This document shows positions 6,758-14,774 of a DNA stretch of 19,467 nucleotides, in pieces (positions within the stretch are counted from its first letter, which is position 1; the number at the start of each line of letters is the position of its first letter). Where the stretch lies: NCBI GenBank assembly GCA_017628595.1, contig JAGBYV010000056.1, forward strand, positions 1-19,467, given 5' to 3'. The DNA comes from Alistipes sp. GTDB taxonomy: Bacteria; Bacteroidota; Bacteroidia; Bacteroidales; Rikenellaceae. Under the pieces are notes generated by a model that was given only the letters and a program-made list of their open reading frames with translations, ran no database searches and was not told the DNA's origin. The translations under genes were made by a program, and so were the position numbers.

Positions 6758-7996
6758 ATGTTATATCCTATTTTCAAGTTCCTTAATGAGCATTACGACA
6801 TGCCGGGTGCAGGTATGTTTCAGTATATATCGTTCCGTTCGGCTGTGGCCGTTATTCTGGCGCTGCTGATCACGATCTTCTTCGGTCGCACCATCATCCG
6901 TGCCCTGCAACGCCACCAGATTGGCGAGGAGATCCGTGACCTCGGCCTCGAGGGTCAGCTCTCAAAGAAGGGCACGCCGACAATGGGCGGTGTGATCATC
7001 CTGCTGGCTATCCTTGTGCCTATGCTGCTGGTTGGACGACTGGACAATATCTACGTCATACTGATGCTCATCTCGACGCTGTGGCTCGGATTGCTGGGTT
7101 TTCTGGACGACTACATCAAGACCTTCCGCCACAATAAGGATGGTCTGAAGGGCAAGTTCAAGATCGTAGGTCAGGTGGGCCTGGGTGTGATCGTGGGTAC
7201 GGTGATGTGCTTTTCGCAGGATGTGGTTATCCGCGAGAAGGTCTCTTCGCCTACGGCCGTATATGTGAGCGAGACGGGCTATGCTCAGGTCGAGCAGGGA
7301 GAGCCTATGCTCAGCCCCACACCGCAGAAGACTACAAAGACAACGATCCCCTTTGTCAAGGACAACGAGTTCGACTACGGCTGGCTGGTGGGTGGTAATA
7401 AGTTGCTTACGTGGCTGCTCTATATCGCTGTTGCGATCTTTGTCGTGACGGCCGTATCGAACGGAGCCAACCTCACGGATGGTCTGGATGGACTCCTGAC
7501 AACTGTCTCCGTGCCGATAATGCTGGTGCTGGGTGCGCTGGCCTATCTGTCGGGACACATCATCTATGCCGACTATCTCAACATTATGTACATCCCCGAG
7601 TCGGCCGAGCTGGTGGTCTTCGCAGCGGCTATGTGTGGTGCGCTGCTCGGCTTCCTGTGGTGGAACTCCTTCCCTGCGCAGATTTTCATGGGCGATACGG
7701 GTTCGCTCTCTATCGGCGGTATCATCGCTGTCTTCGCACTCTGCATCCGCAAGGAGCTGCTGCTGCCGCTGATGTGCGGAATATTCCTTGCTGAGGCTTT
7801 GTCGGTGATGGTGCAGGTGGGATGGTTCAAATATACCAAACGCAAGTATGGCGAGGGTCGCCGCGTGCTGCTCATGTCGCCTCTGCATCACCACTATCAG
7901 AAGAAGGGCATCTTCGAGACCAAGATCGTGATGCGATTCTTCATTATCTCGATTCTGCTCTGCGCCCTCTCACTTGTAACGTTAAAGATTCGCTAA
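6758..7996 (+). CDS. mraY: Phospho-N-acetylmuramoyl-pentapeptide transferase
   Basis: MraY is a ten-helix inner-membrane enzyme that transfers phospho-MurNAc-pentapeptide from UDP to undecaprenyl phosphate, making lipid I. The catalytic aspartates and motifs are present: D117-D118-Y, N238-LTD241-GLDGL, M311-GDTGSL, and the histidine triplet H377-H379 followed by YQKKG. At 412 residues it is about 50 longer than E. coli MraY (360). The extra length sits around residues 153-207, a polar Thr/Pro/Glu-rich periplasmic loop that is common in Bacteroidota MraY. An A-rich 27-base gap separates it from murE, and murD starts four bases after its stop. Confidence 0.97.
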   Translation: MLYPIFKFLNEHYDMPGAGMFQYISFRSAVAVILALLITIFFGRTIIRALQRHQIGEEIRDLGLEGQLSKKGTPTMGGVIILLAILVPMLLVGRLDNIYVILMLISTLWLGLLGFLDDYIKTFRHNKDGLKGKFKIVGQVGLGVIVGTVMCFSQDVVIREKVSSPTAVYVSETGYAQVEQGEPMLSPTPQKTTKTTIPFVKDNEFDYGWLVGGNKLLTWLLYIAVAIFVVTAVSNGANLTDGLDGLLTTVSVPIMLVLGALAYLSGHIIYADYLNIMYIPESAELVVFAAAMCGALLGFLWWNSFPAQIFMGDTGSLSIGGIIAVFALCIRKELLLPLMCGIFLAEALSVMVQVGWFKYTKRKYGEGRRVLLMSPLHHHYQKKGIFETKIVMRFFIISILLCALSLVTLKIR

Positions 7997-8000
7997 AGAT

Positions 8001-9353
8001 ATGAAAAACATAGTAGTCCTAGGAGGCGGTATCAGCGGCTACGGCTCGGCTGTGCTGGCCAGGAAGATGGGTCATAAGGTATTTCTCTCGGATGCTGGCC
8101 GTGTGGCCGAGCGCTACGCCCGTGTGCTCGATGAGTGGCAGATTGAGTGGGAGCAGGGAGGCCATACGATGGAGCGCATCCTCGAGGCCGACCTTGTCAT
8201 CAAGTCGCCCGGCATACCCGAGAAGGCCGATGTTGTAAAGCGTCTGCGTGAGCAGTCTACACCCATCATCTCGGAGATGGAGTTTGCCGCCAGGTATATG
8301 GGTAAGGCACGCACCATCTGCATCACAGGCTCGAATGGCAAGACCACCACTACGTCGCTCATCTACAAGATTATGTGCGATGCGGGCGTGAAGGTCGCCC
8401 TTGGTGGCAACATAGGCGAGAGCTTCGCCTATCAGGTGGCTACCGCCGAGTACGACTGGTATGTGCTGGAGCTCAGCTCGTTCCAGCTCGATGGAATGTA
8501 CGACTTCCGTGCCGACGTGGGTGTGCTGATGAACATCACGCCCGACCACCTCGACCGCTACGACTACTCGTTCCAGAACTATGTGGATTCGAAGATGCGC
8601 ATCGTGCAGAATCAGCACTCGCGCTCGTGCTTTGTATATTCGGCCGACGACGTTGTTATCACGGCCGAGATAGAGAAACGTCCCCAGATGCGTCAGCGCC
8701 TCTTGCCCTTTGCCGCTAGGACGGCCGTGGCAAGCGGTTCGGGCGATGCCTTCCTTGCCGGCGATGAGTTTACGGCACGCGTAGGTAAGAAAGAGGTTAC
8801 CATCGACACGCAGAAGATGCAGATCCGTGGTCTGCACAACGCCTACAACGCTATGGCGGCGGCATTGGCCACACTGGCAGCCGGCGTGGAGCCCGAGCAG
8901 ATTGCACGTTCGATATATGAGTTTTCTCCCGTGGAGCACCGTCTGGAGCCCGCTGGCGAGAAGGATGGTGTGCTGTGGATCAACGACTCGAAGGCTACCA
9001 ACGTAGATTCGGTGTGGTATGCGCTGGAGAGTATGACACGCCCCACGGTGTGGATAGCCGGCGGTACTGACAAGGGCAACGACTATGAGCCGCTGAAGGG
9101 CTTTGCCCGCGAGAAGGTGAAGGCACTCATCTGTATGGGTCTTGACAATGAGAAGCTGCAGCGCGAGTTTGAGGGCGTTGTGCCCCGCATCATCAGCACC
9201 TCGTCACTCGACGATGCTATGCGCGCAGCCAAAGCCGAGGCCGCACAGGGCGATGTGGTGTTGCTCTCGCCTGCGTGTGCCAGCTTCGACCTGTTTAAGA
9301 ACTACGAGCAGCGAGGCAAGCTCTTCAAGGAGTGGGTTAAGGAGAATTTATAA
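8001..9353 (+). CDS. murD: UDP-MurNAc-L-alanine--D-glutamate ligase
   Basis: MurD adds D-glutamate to UDP-MurNAc-L-Ala in the cytoplasm, the second step of stem-peptide assembly. The 450-residue length is standard. It begins with a Rossmann-like VVLGGGISGYGSAVLA, followed by IKSPGIPEK. The ATP loop is G110-SNGKTTT-117. ELSSFQLD, NITPDHLDRYD and GLHNAYNAMAA mark the central domain, while INDSKATNVDS and WIAGGTDKGNDY mark the C-terminal ligase domain. The gene order mraY-murD-ftsW with gaps of 4 and 11 bases is that of the usual dcw cluster. Confidence 0.97.
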   Translation: MKNIVVLGGGISGYGSAVLARKMGHKVFLSDAGRVAERYARVLDEWQIEWEQGGHTMERILEADLVIKSPGIPEKADVVKRLREQSTPIISEMEFAARYMGKARTICITGSNGKTTTTSLIYKIMCDAGVKVALGGNIGESFAYQVATAEYDWYVLELSSFQLDGMYDFRADVGVLMNITPDHLDRYDYSFQNYVDSKMRIVQNQHSRSCFVYSADDVVITAEIEKRPQMRQRLLPFAARTAVASGSGDAFLAGDEFTARVGKKEVTIDTQKMQIRGLHNAYNAMAAALATLAAGVEPEQIARSIYEFSPVEHRLEPAGEKDGVLWINDSKATNVDSVWYALESMTRPTVWIAGGTDKGNDYEPLKGFAREKVKALICMGLDNEKLQREFEGVVPRIISTSSLDDAMRAAKAEAAQGDVVLLSPACASFDLFKNYEQRGKLFKEWVKENL

Positions 9354-9364
9354 TTTCAGGGACG

Positions 9365-10729
9365 ATGTCTGAGGTAGATTATAGCAAATATATCCGCCGC
9401 GAGGTGGCAGAGCAGCCTGCCGAGCAGGACGATGTGGCTGTGCGCCGCGATGTGGTGGGTGAGGATGTCACCATCGACGAGGCTGCGGCTATGGCTGAGG
9501 CTCGCGATGGCGGACTCATTGCCACGGCACGCCGTCTGTTTGGTGGCGATAAGGTGTTGTGGGTGATCATCATTGTGCTGATGACCATCTCGGTGCTTGT
9601 GGTCTACTCCTCAACGGCCAAGATGGCATATATGCCCTCGTCAAGCAACTCCACCTCGGAGTTCCTTCACTCACAGTTGTGGCTGCTGGCCGGGTGTGCC
9701 TTGATTATGTTTGTGGTGCACCGCATCAACAGCCATCATTTTCGCCGTGTAGCCTATGGCGTATTTATCGTTGCGCTGGGAATGTCGCTTGCCGTGCACT
9801 TTGTCGGCACCTCGACCAATGGTGCCGCCCGCTGGATAAATATCGCAGGCTTTCAGTTCCAGCCCTCCGAGATGCTCAAGGTGGCGCTGGTGATGTATCT
9901 GGCACGTGTTTTGGCCGACCGCCAGTCGAAGATACAGACTCTGCTCATCGTGCCGAGTCTGAAGTTCTGGACGTGGTTCAAGAACGAAAAGCAGCGCCGC
10001 ATATGGCGTGAGGGAGGCTGGCTGATATTCTTCCCCATCGTGGCATCGTGCCTGGTGGTCTTCCCGTCGCACACCTCATCGGCCATTATTCTTTTTGTTC
10101 TCTCGCTGGTGATGCTCTTTATTGGTCGTGTGACGTGGGTCGAGATCTCGCGTATCGTGCTGTGGGCTGTGGTGGGTGCAACCCTTGTCGGACTGATGGG
10201 TCTGGGACGTAGCCACACCGCAGGAGGTCGTATCGACACGTGGGTGGATGTGTGGTTTGACGATCGCACGACTATCGATGTGAAGGATCTGAGCGATACG
10301 GAGCGTTCGATGATAGCCATCAACAATGGTGGTATTCTGGGTCGTGGCGCAGGACAGAGTGCCGTGCGTGTGGAGATGACACACCCCGAGAGCGACTACG
10401 CCTTTGCCTTCTTCGTTGAGGAGTATGGCTTTGTCTTTGCCATGATTCTGGTGGCGCTCTATGTGTGGATCTTCTATCGTGCCATCGACATTTTCCGTAT
10501 GTGCCCGCGTAAGTTCCCATCGATGATGTCGCTCGGTCTGGCACTGCTGATTACGGGTCAGGCACTACTGCATATCATGGTTACGATCAACATCCTGCCC
10601 GAGACGGGACAGCCCCTGCCACTCATTTCGCGCGGTGGCTCGTCGCTGCTCTTTACCTGCATTGCGCTGGGCATGATCCTGAGCGTGAGCCGTCAGAATA
10701 TAGAAAACTCATATAAGGAGGAGGCTTAA
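9365..10729 (+). CDS. ftsW: Septal peptidoglycan polymerase (SEDS family)
   Basis: FtsW is the multi-pass membrane glycosyltransferase that polymerises lipid II at the septum, paired with the transpeptidase encoded at 2964. SEDS signatures are clear: ARWINIAGFQFQPSEMLK, the periplasmic loop ending in NNGGILGRGAGQS and ESDYAFAFFVEEYG, and the C-terminal PLPLISRGGSS (R423-G-G). The protein has 454 residues, with a ~60-residue acidic cytoplasmic extension before the first membrane helix (about 63-82), longer than in most FtsW. I kept the first ATG because it is 11 bases after the murD stop. A later start would shorten only the poorly conserved tail. MurG, which normally follows, is absent. Confidence 0.96.
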   Translation: MSEVDYSKYIRREVAEQPAEQDDVAVRRDVVGEDVTIDEAAAMAEARDGGLIATARRLFGGDKVLWVIIIVLMTISVLVVYSSTAKMAYMPSSSNSTSEFLHSQLWLLAGCALIMFVVHRINSHHFRRVAYGVFIVALGMSLAVHFVGTSTNGAARWINIAGFQFQPSEMLKVALVMYLARVLADRQSKIQTLLIVPSLKFWTWFKNEKQRRIWREGGWLIFFPIVASCLVVFPSHTSSAIILFVLSLVMLFIGRVTWVEISRIVLWAVVGATLVGLMGLGRSHTAGGRIDTWVDVWFDDRTTIDVKDLSDTERSMIAINNGGILGRGAGQSAVRVEMTHPESDYAFAFFVEEYGFVFAMILVALYVWIFYRAIDIFRMCPRKFPSMMSLGLALLITGQALLHIMVTINILPETGQPLPLISRGGSSLLFTCIALGMILSVSRQNIENSYKEEA

Positions 10730-10753
10730 TACAAACACCAACAAAAAGATACA

Positions 10754-11803
10754 ATGAAGAACCATATCCTCTTGTTACTGCTGCTTTGCCTTGTGGGCTG
10801 CAAGAGTGCCGATCGTGGCGCTACGCTGCTCATTGGCACCTATACCGATGCTGGCAGCCGAGGCATCTACCGCACAACATTTACCGATGGCAACTTCTCT
10901 GCGCCCGAGTTGGTTGTGGAGGTTGATAACCCGTCGTTTTTGGCTCTCTCTGCCGATGGTCGCTACCTCTACGCCGTGAGCGAGGGTGGCACCGACTCAA
11001 CATCGGCTCTGAATGCCTACCGCTACGATGCCGCGACAGATGGTTTCTCGTTGATTAACCGCCAGCCCACTTATGGAGCGTCGCCCTGCTACGTGCGTCT
11101 GTTCGATGGCTATGCATATACGGCCAACTATACGGGCGGATCGTTCTCGGCCTTTCCCATAGGCGAGGATGGCGCATTGGGCCAGGCCACAGAGCAGGAG
11201 TTGGAGCCTCGTGAAGGCTCTCCGTCGCATGTGCACGGACTCTTCGAGGCTCCCGATGGTGAGTCGTTATATGTGACCGATTTGGGCCGTAGCGAGATAT
11301 TTCAGATAGCATCTCCCACTAAGGAGCTCTCACGCTACTCGCTTGCGATGGGTAGCGGCCCGCGCCATATGGCCTTCTCGCGCGACGGAGCGCAGGCCTA
11401 CGCTCTGAACGAGTTGAAGGGTACGGTGTGTGTGTTCGACATTGAGGAGGGTGGCCTTACGCTCAAGCAGGAGATAGCCTCGGATAGTGTTGGTGGCGGC
11501 GGATGTGCCGATATACATCTGTCGGAGGATGGTCGTTTCCTCTACGCCAGCAACCGCCTCAAGGAGGATGGCATATCGGTATTCAGCGTTGGCCAGGGTG
11601 GTCTTTTGACCAAGGTGGGATATACCCTCACGGGCATACACCCGCGTAACTTCACCCTTTCGGAGGATGGTCGCTACGTGCTCGTAGCCGTGCGCGACAG
11701 CAACCGTGTGGAGGTGTACAGTCGTGATGCGGAGACGGGTCTGCTCACAGCGACGGGTCAAAGCATAGAGCTGAGCCACCCGGTATTCTTGATGTGGATG
11801 TAA
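10754..11803 (+). CDS. Lactonase-family seven-bladed propeller lipoprotein
   Basis: This 349-residue protein belongs to the lactonase/YbhE-type propeller family (Pfam 10282 by recognition), shown by the opening LLIGTYTDAGSRGIYRTTF, the repeated LALSADGRYLYAV, LSEDGRFLYASNRL and LSEDGRYVLVAVRD blades, and DIHLSEDG. Family members include E. coli 6-phosphogluconolactonase. However, this protein starts with a lipoprotein signal peptide with lipobox LVGC (Cys16), so it should sit in the envelope, where 6-phosphogluconolactone is not expected. The substrate is therefore uncertain and I give no gene symbol. It lies 24 bases after ftsW with no terminator seen between, so it probably shares the cell-wall transcript. 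Confidence 0.85.
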   Translation: MKNHILLLLLLCLVGCKSADRGATLLIGTYTDAGSRGIYRTTFTDGNFSAPELVVEVDNPSFLALSADGRYLYAVSEGGTDSTSALNAYRYDAATDGFSLINRQPTYGASPCYVRLFDGYAYTANYTGGSFSAFPIGEDGALGQATEQELEPREGSPSHVHGLFEAPDGESLYVTDLGRSEIFQIASPTKELSRYSLAMGSGPRHMAFSRDGAQAYALNELKGTVCVFDIEEGGLTLKQEIASDSVGGGGCADIHLSEDGRFLYASNRLKEDGISVFSVGQGGLLTKVGYTLTGIHPRNFTLSEDGRYVLVAVRDSNRVEVYSRDAETGLLTATGQSIELSHPVFLMWM

Positions 11804-11816
11804 AACGTAAGAAATA

Positions 11817-12215
11817 ATGAGCGACGTAAGATTAGACAAATATCTCTGGGCAGTGCGAGTATTCAAGACTCGCTCCGATGCTGCTGATGCCATACGCAAC
11901 AACCGCGTGCTGGTCAACAACGCCTACGCCAAGCCCTCACGCGAGGTGCAGGTGGGCGACATCATCTCGGTGAAGAAGATGCCCGTTACGTATAGTTATA
12001 AGGTGCTCGATCTGGTGAGCAGTCGTCAGGGTGCGAAGCTGGTGCCGCAGTACTGCCTTAACATCACTCCGCAGGAGGAGCTCGATAAGCTCTCTACACC
12101 GCGCGAAACGATCTTCGTCTTCCGCGAGCGTGGTACGGGCCGTCCCACGAAGAAGGAGCGCCGCGAGATAGATGCCCTGATGGAGGGTATGTACTTCGAC
12201 GAGGATGAGGAGTAG
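11817..12215 (+). CDS. S4-domain RNA-binding protein, Hsp15 (HslR)-like
   Basis: This is a 132-residue cytoplasmic protein with an N-terminal S4 domain (about 2-60: RLDKYLWAVRVFKTRSDAAD ... VNNAYAKPSREVQVGDIISV). The basic, acidic-ended tail, including FRERGTGRPTKKERREID, matches the Hsp15/YrfH type. In E. coli Hsp15 binds stalled 50S subunits that carry a peptidyl-tRNA and helps ribosome rescue. That role is inferred here from family alone. The start codon is 13 bases after the lactonase stop, with AAGAAAT before it. It is the last gene before the bidirectional terminator. Confidence 0.88.
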   Translation: MSDVRLDKYLWAVRVFKTRSDAADAIRNNRVLVNNAYAKPSREVQVGDIISVKKMPVTYSYKVLDLVSSRQGAKLVPQYCLNITPQEELDKLSTPRETIFVFRERGTGRPTKKERREIDALMEGMYFDEDEE

Positions 12216-12232
12216 AGGATAACAGGTGACAC

Positions 12233-12265
12233 AAAAAAAGGGAACCCATCGAGGTTCCCTTTTTT
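12233..12265. terminator. Bidirectional terminator between convergent genes
   Basis: GGGAACC (12240-12246) and GGTTCCC (12253-12259) make a perfect 7-bp stem with a CATCGA loop, flanked by seven A (12233-12239) and six T (12260-12265). The A/T flanks can lengthen the stem, and a T-run follows it on both strands. It ends the + strand unit after the S4 gene and the minus-strand phosphate transporter, whose stop is at 12291. Confidence 0.9.
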
Positions 12266-12290
12266 CACATTATTAATAAACCTAAAAAAC

Positions 12291-14510
12291 TTACTTTGTC
12301 CAGTTCTTCTGCACACCTGCATGCTCGAGGAAGTAACGCTGAGCCTTGAGCAGGTTACGTGCCTGCAGCACCATAGCCTTGGTCTCGCTCAACACGGTGA
12401 GGTAGAACATACTTGCCTTGGTGTTACCCTCGCCGGCGTTGATACGTACGAGCTCCGACTTGATGGTTGTGGCGATGCGCTCGAAGAGGTTGTCACGCAT
12501 AGTCAGCACCATGTCGATGTCGCGGAAGTTATTCTCGGTAATCATACGGTTGATGTTGCCGTAGATCTCGGCTACATCGTCGTTGATGTGCATCAGGTCA
12601 TTTGTCTGCTCCTCCGACAGACCCTTATGGTTGTTGTCGATGTGGTCGAACGCAGGACGTGTTATGTGAACAAGAGCCTTTGCCATCTCGTTGAGGTAGT
12701 CAACCACCTGGATGTAGTAGAGCGAGAGCTCCAGACCCGAACCCTTCATCTTGCGGAGGGCGGGCATCAGGCTATACTTGATCTGGTGACACTGGTCGTA
12801 CATCTCCTTAGACTCGCGTACCAGCTCCTTCAAGGTCTTGCGATCCTCCTTCGACACGGCCACCAGCGTGCGGTCGTAGATCTGTGTCGAAACCTTCATC
12901 ATCTGGCAAACCTCGTCGAGTACGTTATCCACCTGCGTATTCTCGACAGCCTTCTCGGGCATTGCGGTCTTCTTCTTTGCGTCGATGAAGTTACTCTTGA
13001 TAAGCATATATGCGCAGGCTACCGTTACGAAAGCGAAGGCCACCGTACCGCCCCAGATAAGGAGCAAGCCCACAGCGATGGCGATAATGAATGCACCGAT
13101 ACCCGTTACGAACCAACCCATAACTACGGTCATAACGCCCGAAATACGGTGTACGGCTGACTCGCGTCCCCATGCCTTGTCGGCCAGTGACGAACCCATA
13201 GCCACCATGAAACATACATATGTAGTAGAGAGGGGCAACTTCAGCGATGTACCTACCGAGATCAGGAGCGCAGCTGTGGTAAGGTTCACAACGGCACGAA
13301 TCTTATCGTAGGGAGCACCATTCTTCTCTACATCCTCATATTCGAAACGCTTGCCGACAAACTCCTGTACCGACTGAGGAATAACCTTGTCCAGGAAGTT
13401 TGACATATTGATCGATGCACGCACGATCGAGCGTGAGAAGACATTTGAGTTAACCTCACCCTCAACCTCGTCGCCGTGACCTGCCAGCGAGATCTCGGTC
13501 TGCGATACGTTCATCGACTTTGTAGATGTCCAGAGCGTGATTACCATGATCACACCAGAGAGCAACATAAAGATAAACTGTGCAGGCAGACTCTCATTCA
13601 GACCATCCATCAGGATAGAGTTTGAGCCAGCCTCCTGAGCAATCTTGTATGCATCAAGACCTGCGAGGGGTACACCGATGAAGTTCACAAGGTCGTTACC
13701 TGCGAAGGCCAACGCCAGAGCGAATGTACCTGTAAGGATGTTGATACGAAGGATATTGATGCGGAACATCTGCATGAAGAAGAGCACAACGGTGCACACG
13801 AGCCAGCAGATAAGCAGTGCTATAAGCAGGTTGTCGCTGATCCATGTGTACATGGCTGTACCCGCCAGCACGCCCTTCAGCGCCTTGAACACGGCGAAGT
13901 AGGCGATAGCGGTGAACGAGATACCGCACCACAGAGCACCCGCCTTGCGGAACATCTTAAAGTAGCTGAACGAGAACAGCAGGCGCGATACCCACATGAT
14001 CAGCGTACCGAATACGAAGGCGATAAGCACCGAGAGAAGGATCGCCGAGATCACTCCCATGGCGCGTGTTGTGTTGATGAATCCGCCCAGCGAAGCGAGC
14101 GAAAGCGAGGGATCGCCCGAGATCTTGTAGAGCGACACAGCGATGGCGGCACCCAGAAGCGAGAATACCAGCGCTACGGTAGTCGATGTGGGCAGACCCA
14201 GCGAGTTGTATATGTCGAGCAGGATGACATTGGCGAACATCACGCTCACATATAGAATCATAATCTCGTGGAAAGTAAACAGCGCGGGGTTGAACATGCC
14301 GTTACGGGCAACCTCCATCATACCCGATGAGGTCAACACTCCGATGATGATACCTACCGTTGCGACACTCAGAATGGTGCGCATCTTTGCCACCTTTGAA
14401 CCGATGGCAGCGTTGAGAAAGTTTACAGCGTCGTTTGTTACACCGACATAAAGTCCCGATACTGCCAGAACAGCCAGCACGGCAAGCATAATAGTGTATA
14501 AAGCACTCAT
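12291..14510 (-). CDS. PiT-family inorganic phosphate transporter with C-terminal PhoU-like domain
   Basis: This is a 739-residue inner-membrane phosphate:cation symporter of the PiT family (PF01384). The two duplicated family signatures are visible: GVTNDAVNFLNA (23-34) with GLPTSTT (105-111), and AGNDLVNF (270-277) with KLPLSTT (424-430). Residues 1-505 hold the membrane helices, with a polar cytoplasmic insert about 331-400. From about 520 to the end the protein is soluble, helical and charged, resembling PhoU/DUF47 proteins, which regulate phosphate uptake. Plain PiT proteins are near 420-500 residues; the long fused form is familiar in Bacteroidota. Upstream lie a -7 box, a structured leader and an array of 11-bp repeats that fits phosphate control. 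Confidence 0.92.
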   Translation of the reverse strand: MSALYTIMLAVLAVLAVSGLYVGVTNDAVNFLNAAIGSKVAKMRTILSVATVGIIIGVLTSSGMMEVARNGMFNPALFTFHEIMILYVSVMFANVILLDIYNSLGLPTSTTVALVFSLLGAAIAVSLYKISGDPSLSLASLGGFINTTRAMGVISAILLSVLIAFVFGTLIMWVSRLLFSFSYFKMFRKAGALWCGISFTAIAYFAVFKALKGVLAGTAMYTWISDNLLIALLICWLVCTVVLFFMQMFRINILRINILTGTFALALAFAGNDLVNFIGVPLAGLDAYKIAQEAGSNSILMDGLNESLPAQFIFMLLSGVIMVITLWTSTKSMNVSQTEISLAGHGDEVEGEVNSNVFSRSIVRASINMSNFLDKVIPQSVQEFVGKRFEYEDVEKNGAPYDKIRAVVNLTTAALLISVGTSLKLPLSTTYVCFMVAMGSSLADKAWGRESAVHRISGVMTVVMGWFVTGIGAFIIAIAVGLLLIWGGTVAFAFVTVACAYMLIKSNFIDAKKKTAMPEKAVENTQVDNVLDEVCQMMKVSTQIYDRTLVAVSKEDRKTLKELVRESKEMYDQCHQIKYSLMPALRKMKGSGLELSLYYIQVVDYLNEMAKALVHITRPAFDHIDNNHKGLSEEQTNDLMHINDDVAEIYGNINRMITENNFRDIDMVLTMRDNLFERIATTIKSELVRINAGEGNTKASMFYLTVLSETKAMVLQARNLLKAQRYFLEHAGVQKNWTK

Positions 14511-14531
14511 AAAAAGTTCGTTTGGGCCCCT

Positions 14532-14573
14532 CCCTTCAGCCTAAATATCACTTGCTGAGGGCGCTTTAGGCGC
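14532..14573 (-). promoter_or_regulatory. Structured 5' leader of the phosphate transporter
   Basis: Three overlapping inverted repeats lie in the predicted leader. CCCTTCAGC (14532-14540) pairs with GCTGAGGG (14554-14561) with one bulge. GCCTAAA (14539-14545) pairs with TTTAGGC (14565-14571). GCGC (14561-14564) can pair with GCGC (14570-14573). The first two share bases 14539-14540 and interlock, so they are mostly exclusive or form a pseudoknot. No known riboswitch is recognised. Confidence 0.4.
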
Positions 14574-14584
14574 ATTTTCGATGT

Positions 14585-14592
14585 CAAAGGTA
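14585..14592 (-). promoter_or_regulatory. -7 box of the phosphate transporter promoter
   Basis: On the minus strand this reads TACCTTTG, a full match to TAnnTTTG. Transcription would start near 14578, giving a leader of about 68 bases. No -33 TTTG is found at 19-21 bases, which fits a promoter that needs an activator bound just upstream. Confidence 0.55.
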
Positions 14593-14629
14593 ATACTTAT
14601 CATGCAATCTGCTACACCCCGCAACCAAT

Positions 14630-14669
14630 CTTAACGAAAACTTAACAACCTCTTTACAATTTGTTTACA
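14630..14669 (-). promoter_or_regulatory. Pho-box-like array: four repeats at exactly 11-bp spacing
   Basis: On + the elements are CTTAAC (14630), CTTAAC (14641), CTTTAC (14652) and GTTTAC (14663), each 11 bp apart. On the coding (minus) strand they read GTAAAC, GTAAAG, GTTAAG, GTTAAG. Direct repeats of about 7 bp at 11-bp period are the known architecture of PhoB/PhoP sites, and TT(A/T/C)ACA is the B. subtilis PhoP element. The array ends about 38 bp upstream of the -7 box, where an activator would sit. The assignment to a Pho regulator is inference from architecture and the phosphate transporter downstream. Confidence 0.55.
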
Positions 14670-14720
14670 CACGGCGCAAAACCTCTATGTTTCAACCCAA
14701 ACCAGCACCCCTTCAGCAAT

Positions 14721-14754
14721 AAAAAAAACGCCCGAGCATAGCCCGAGCGTTTTA
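14721..14754 (-). terminator. Terminator of the GH123 gene
   Basis: Read on the minus strand, an 11-bp stem (AACGCTCGGGC with GCTCGGGCGTT, two G-U pairs) with a TAT loop is followed by a run of T (the eight A at 14721-14728 on +, two of them in the stem). It begins about 24 bases after the stop of the minus-strand gene and insulates the phosphate-transporter promoter from it. Confidence 0.88.
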
Positions 14755-14774
14755 TCATTTATATTATGCCTTCG

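Larger units (their letters stand above)
14511..14774. other. Intergenic region between the phosphate transporter and GH123 genes
   Basis: No gene is seen in this 264-base stretch. From left to right it holds the transporter's structured leader, its -7 box, the four 11-bp repeats and the terminator of the GH123 gene. Bases 14670-14720 show nothing I can interpret. Confidence 0.7.

Noticed and set aside
6962-7894. 310-codon open frame on the minus strand
   Set aside because: It is the antisense shadow of mraY, with no recognisable protein features.
8019-8939. 306-codon open frame on the minus strand
   Set aside because: It is the antisense shadow of murD.
12321-13160. 279-codon open frame on the plus strand
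   Set aside because: It is antisense to the phosphate transporter, whose family signatures establish the minus strand as coding.
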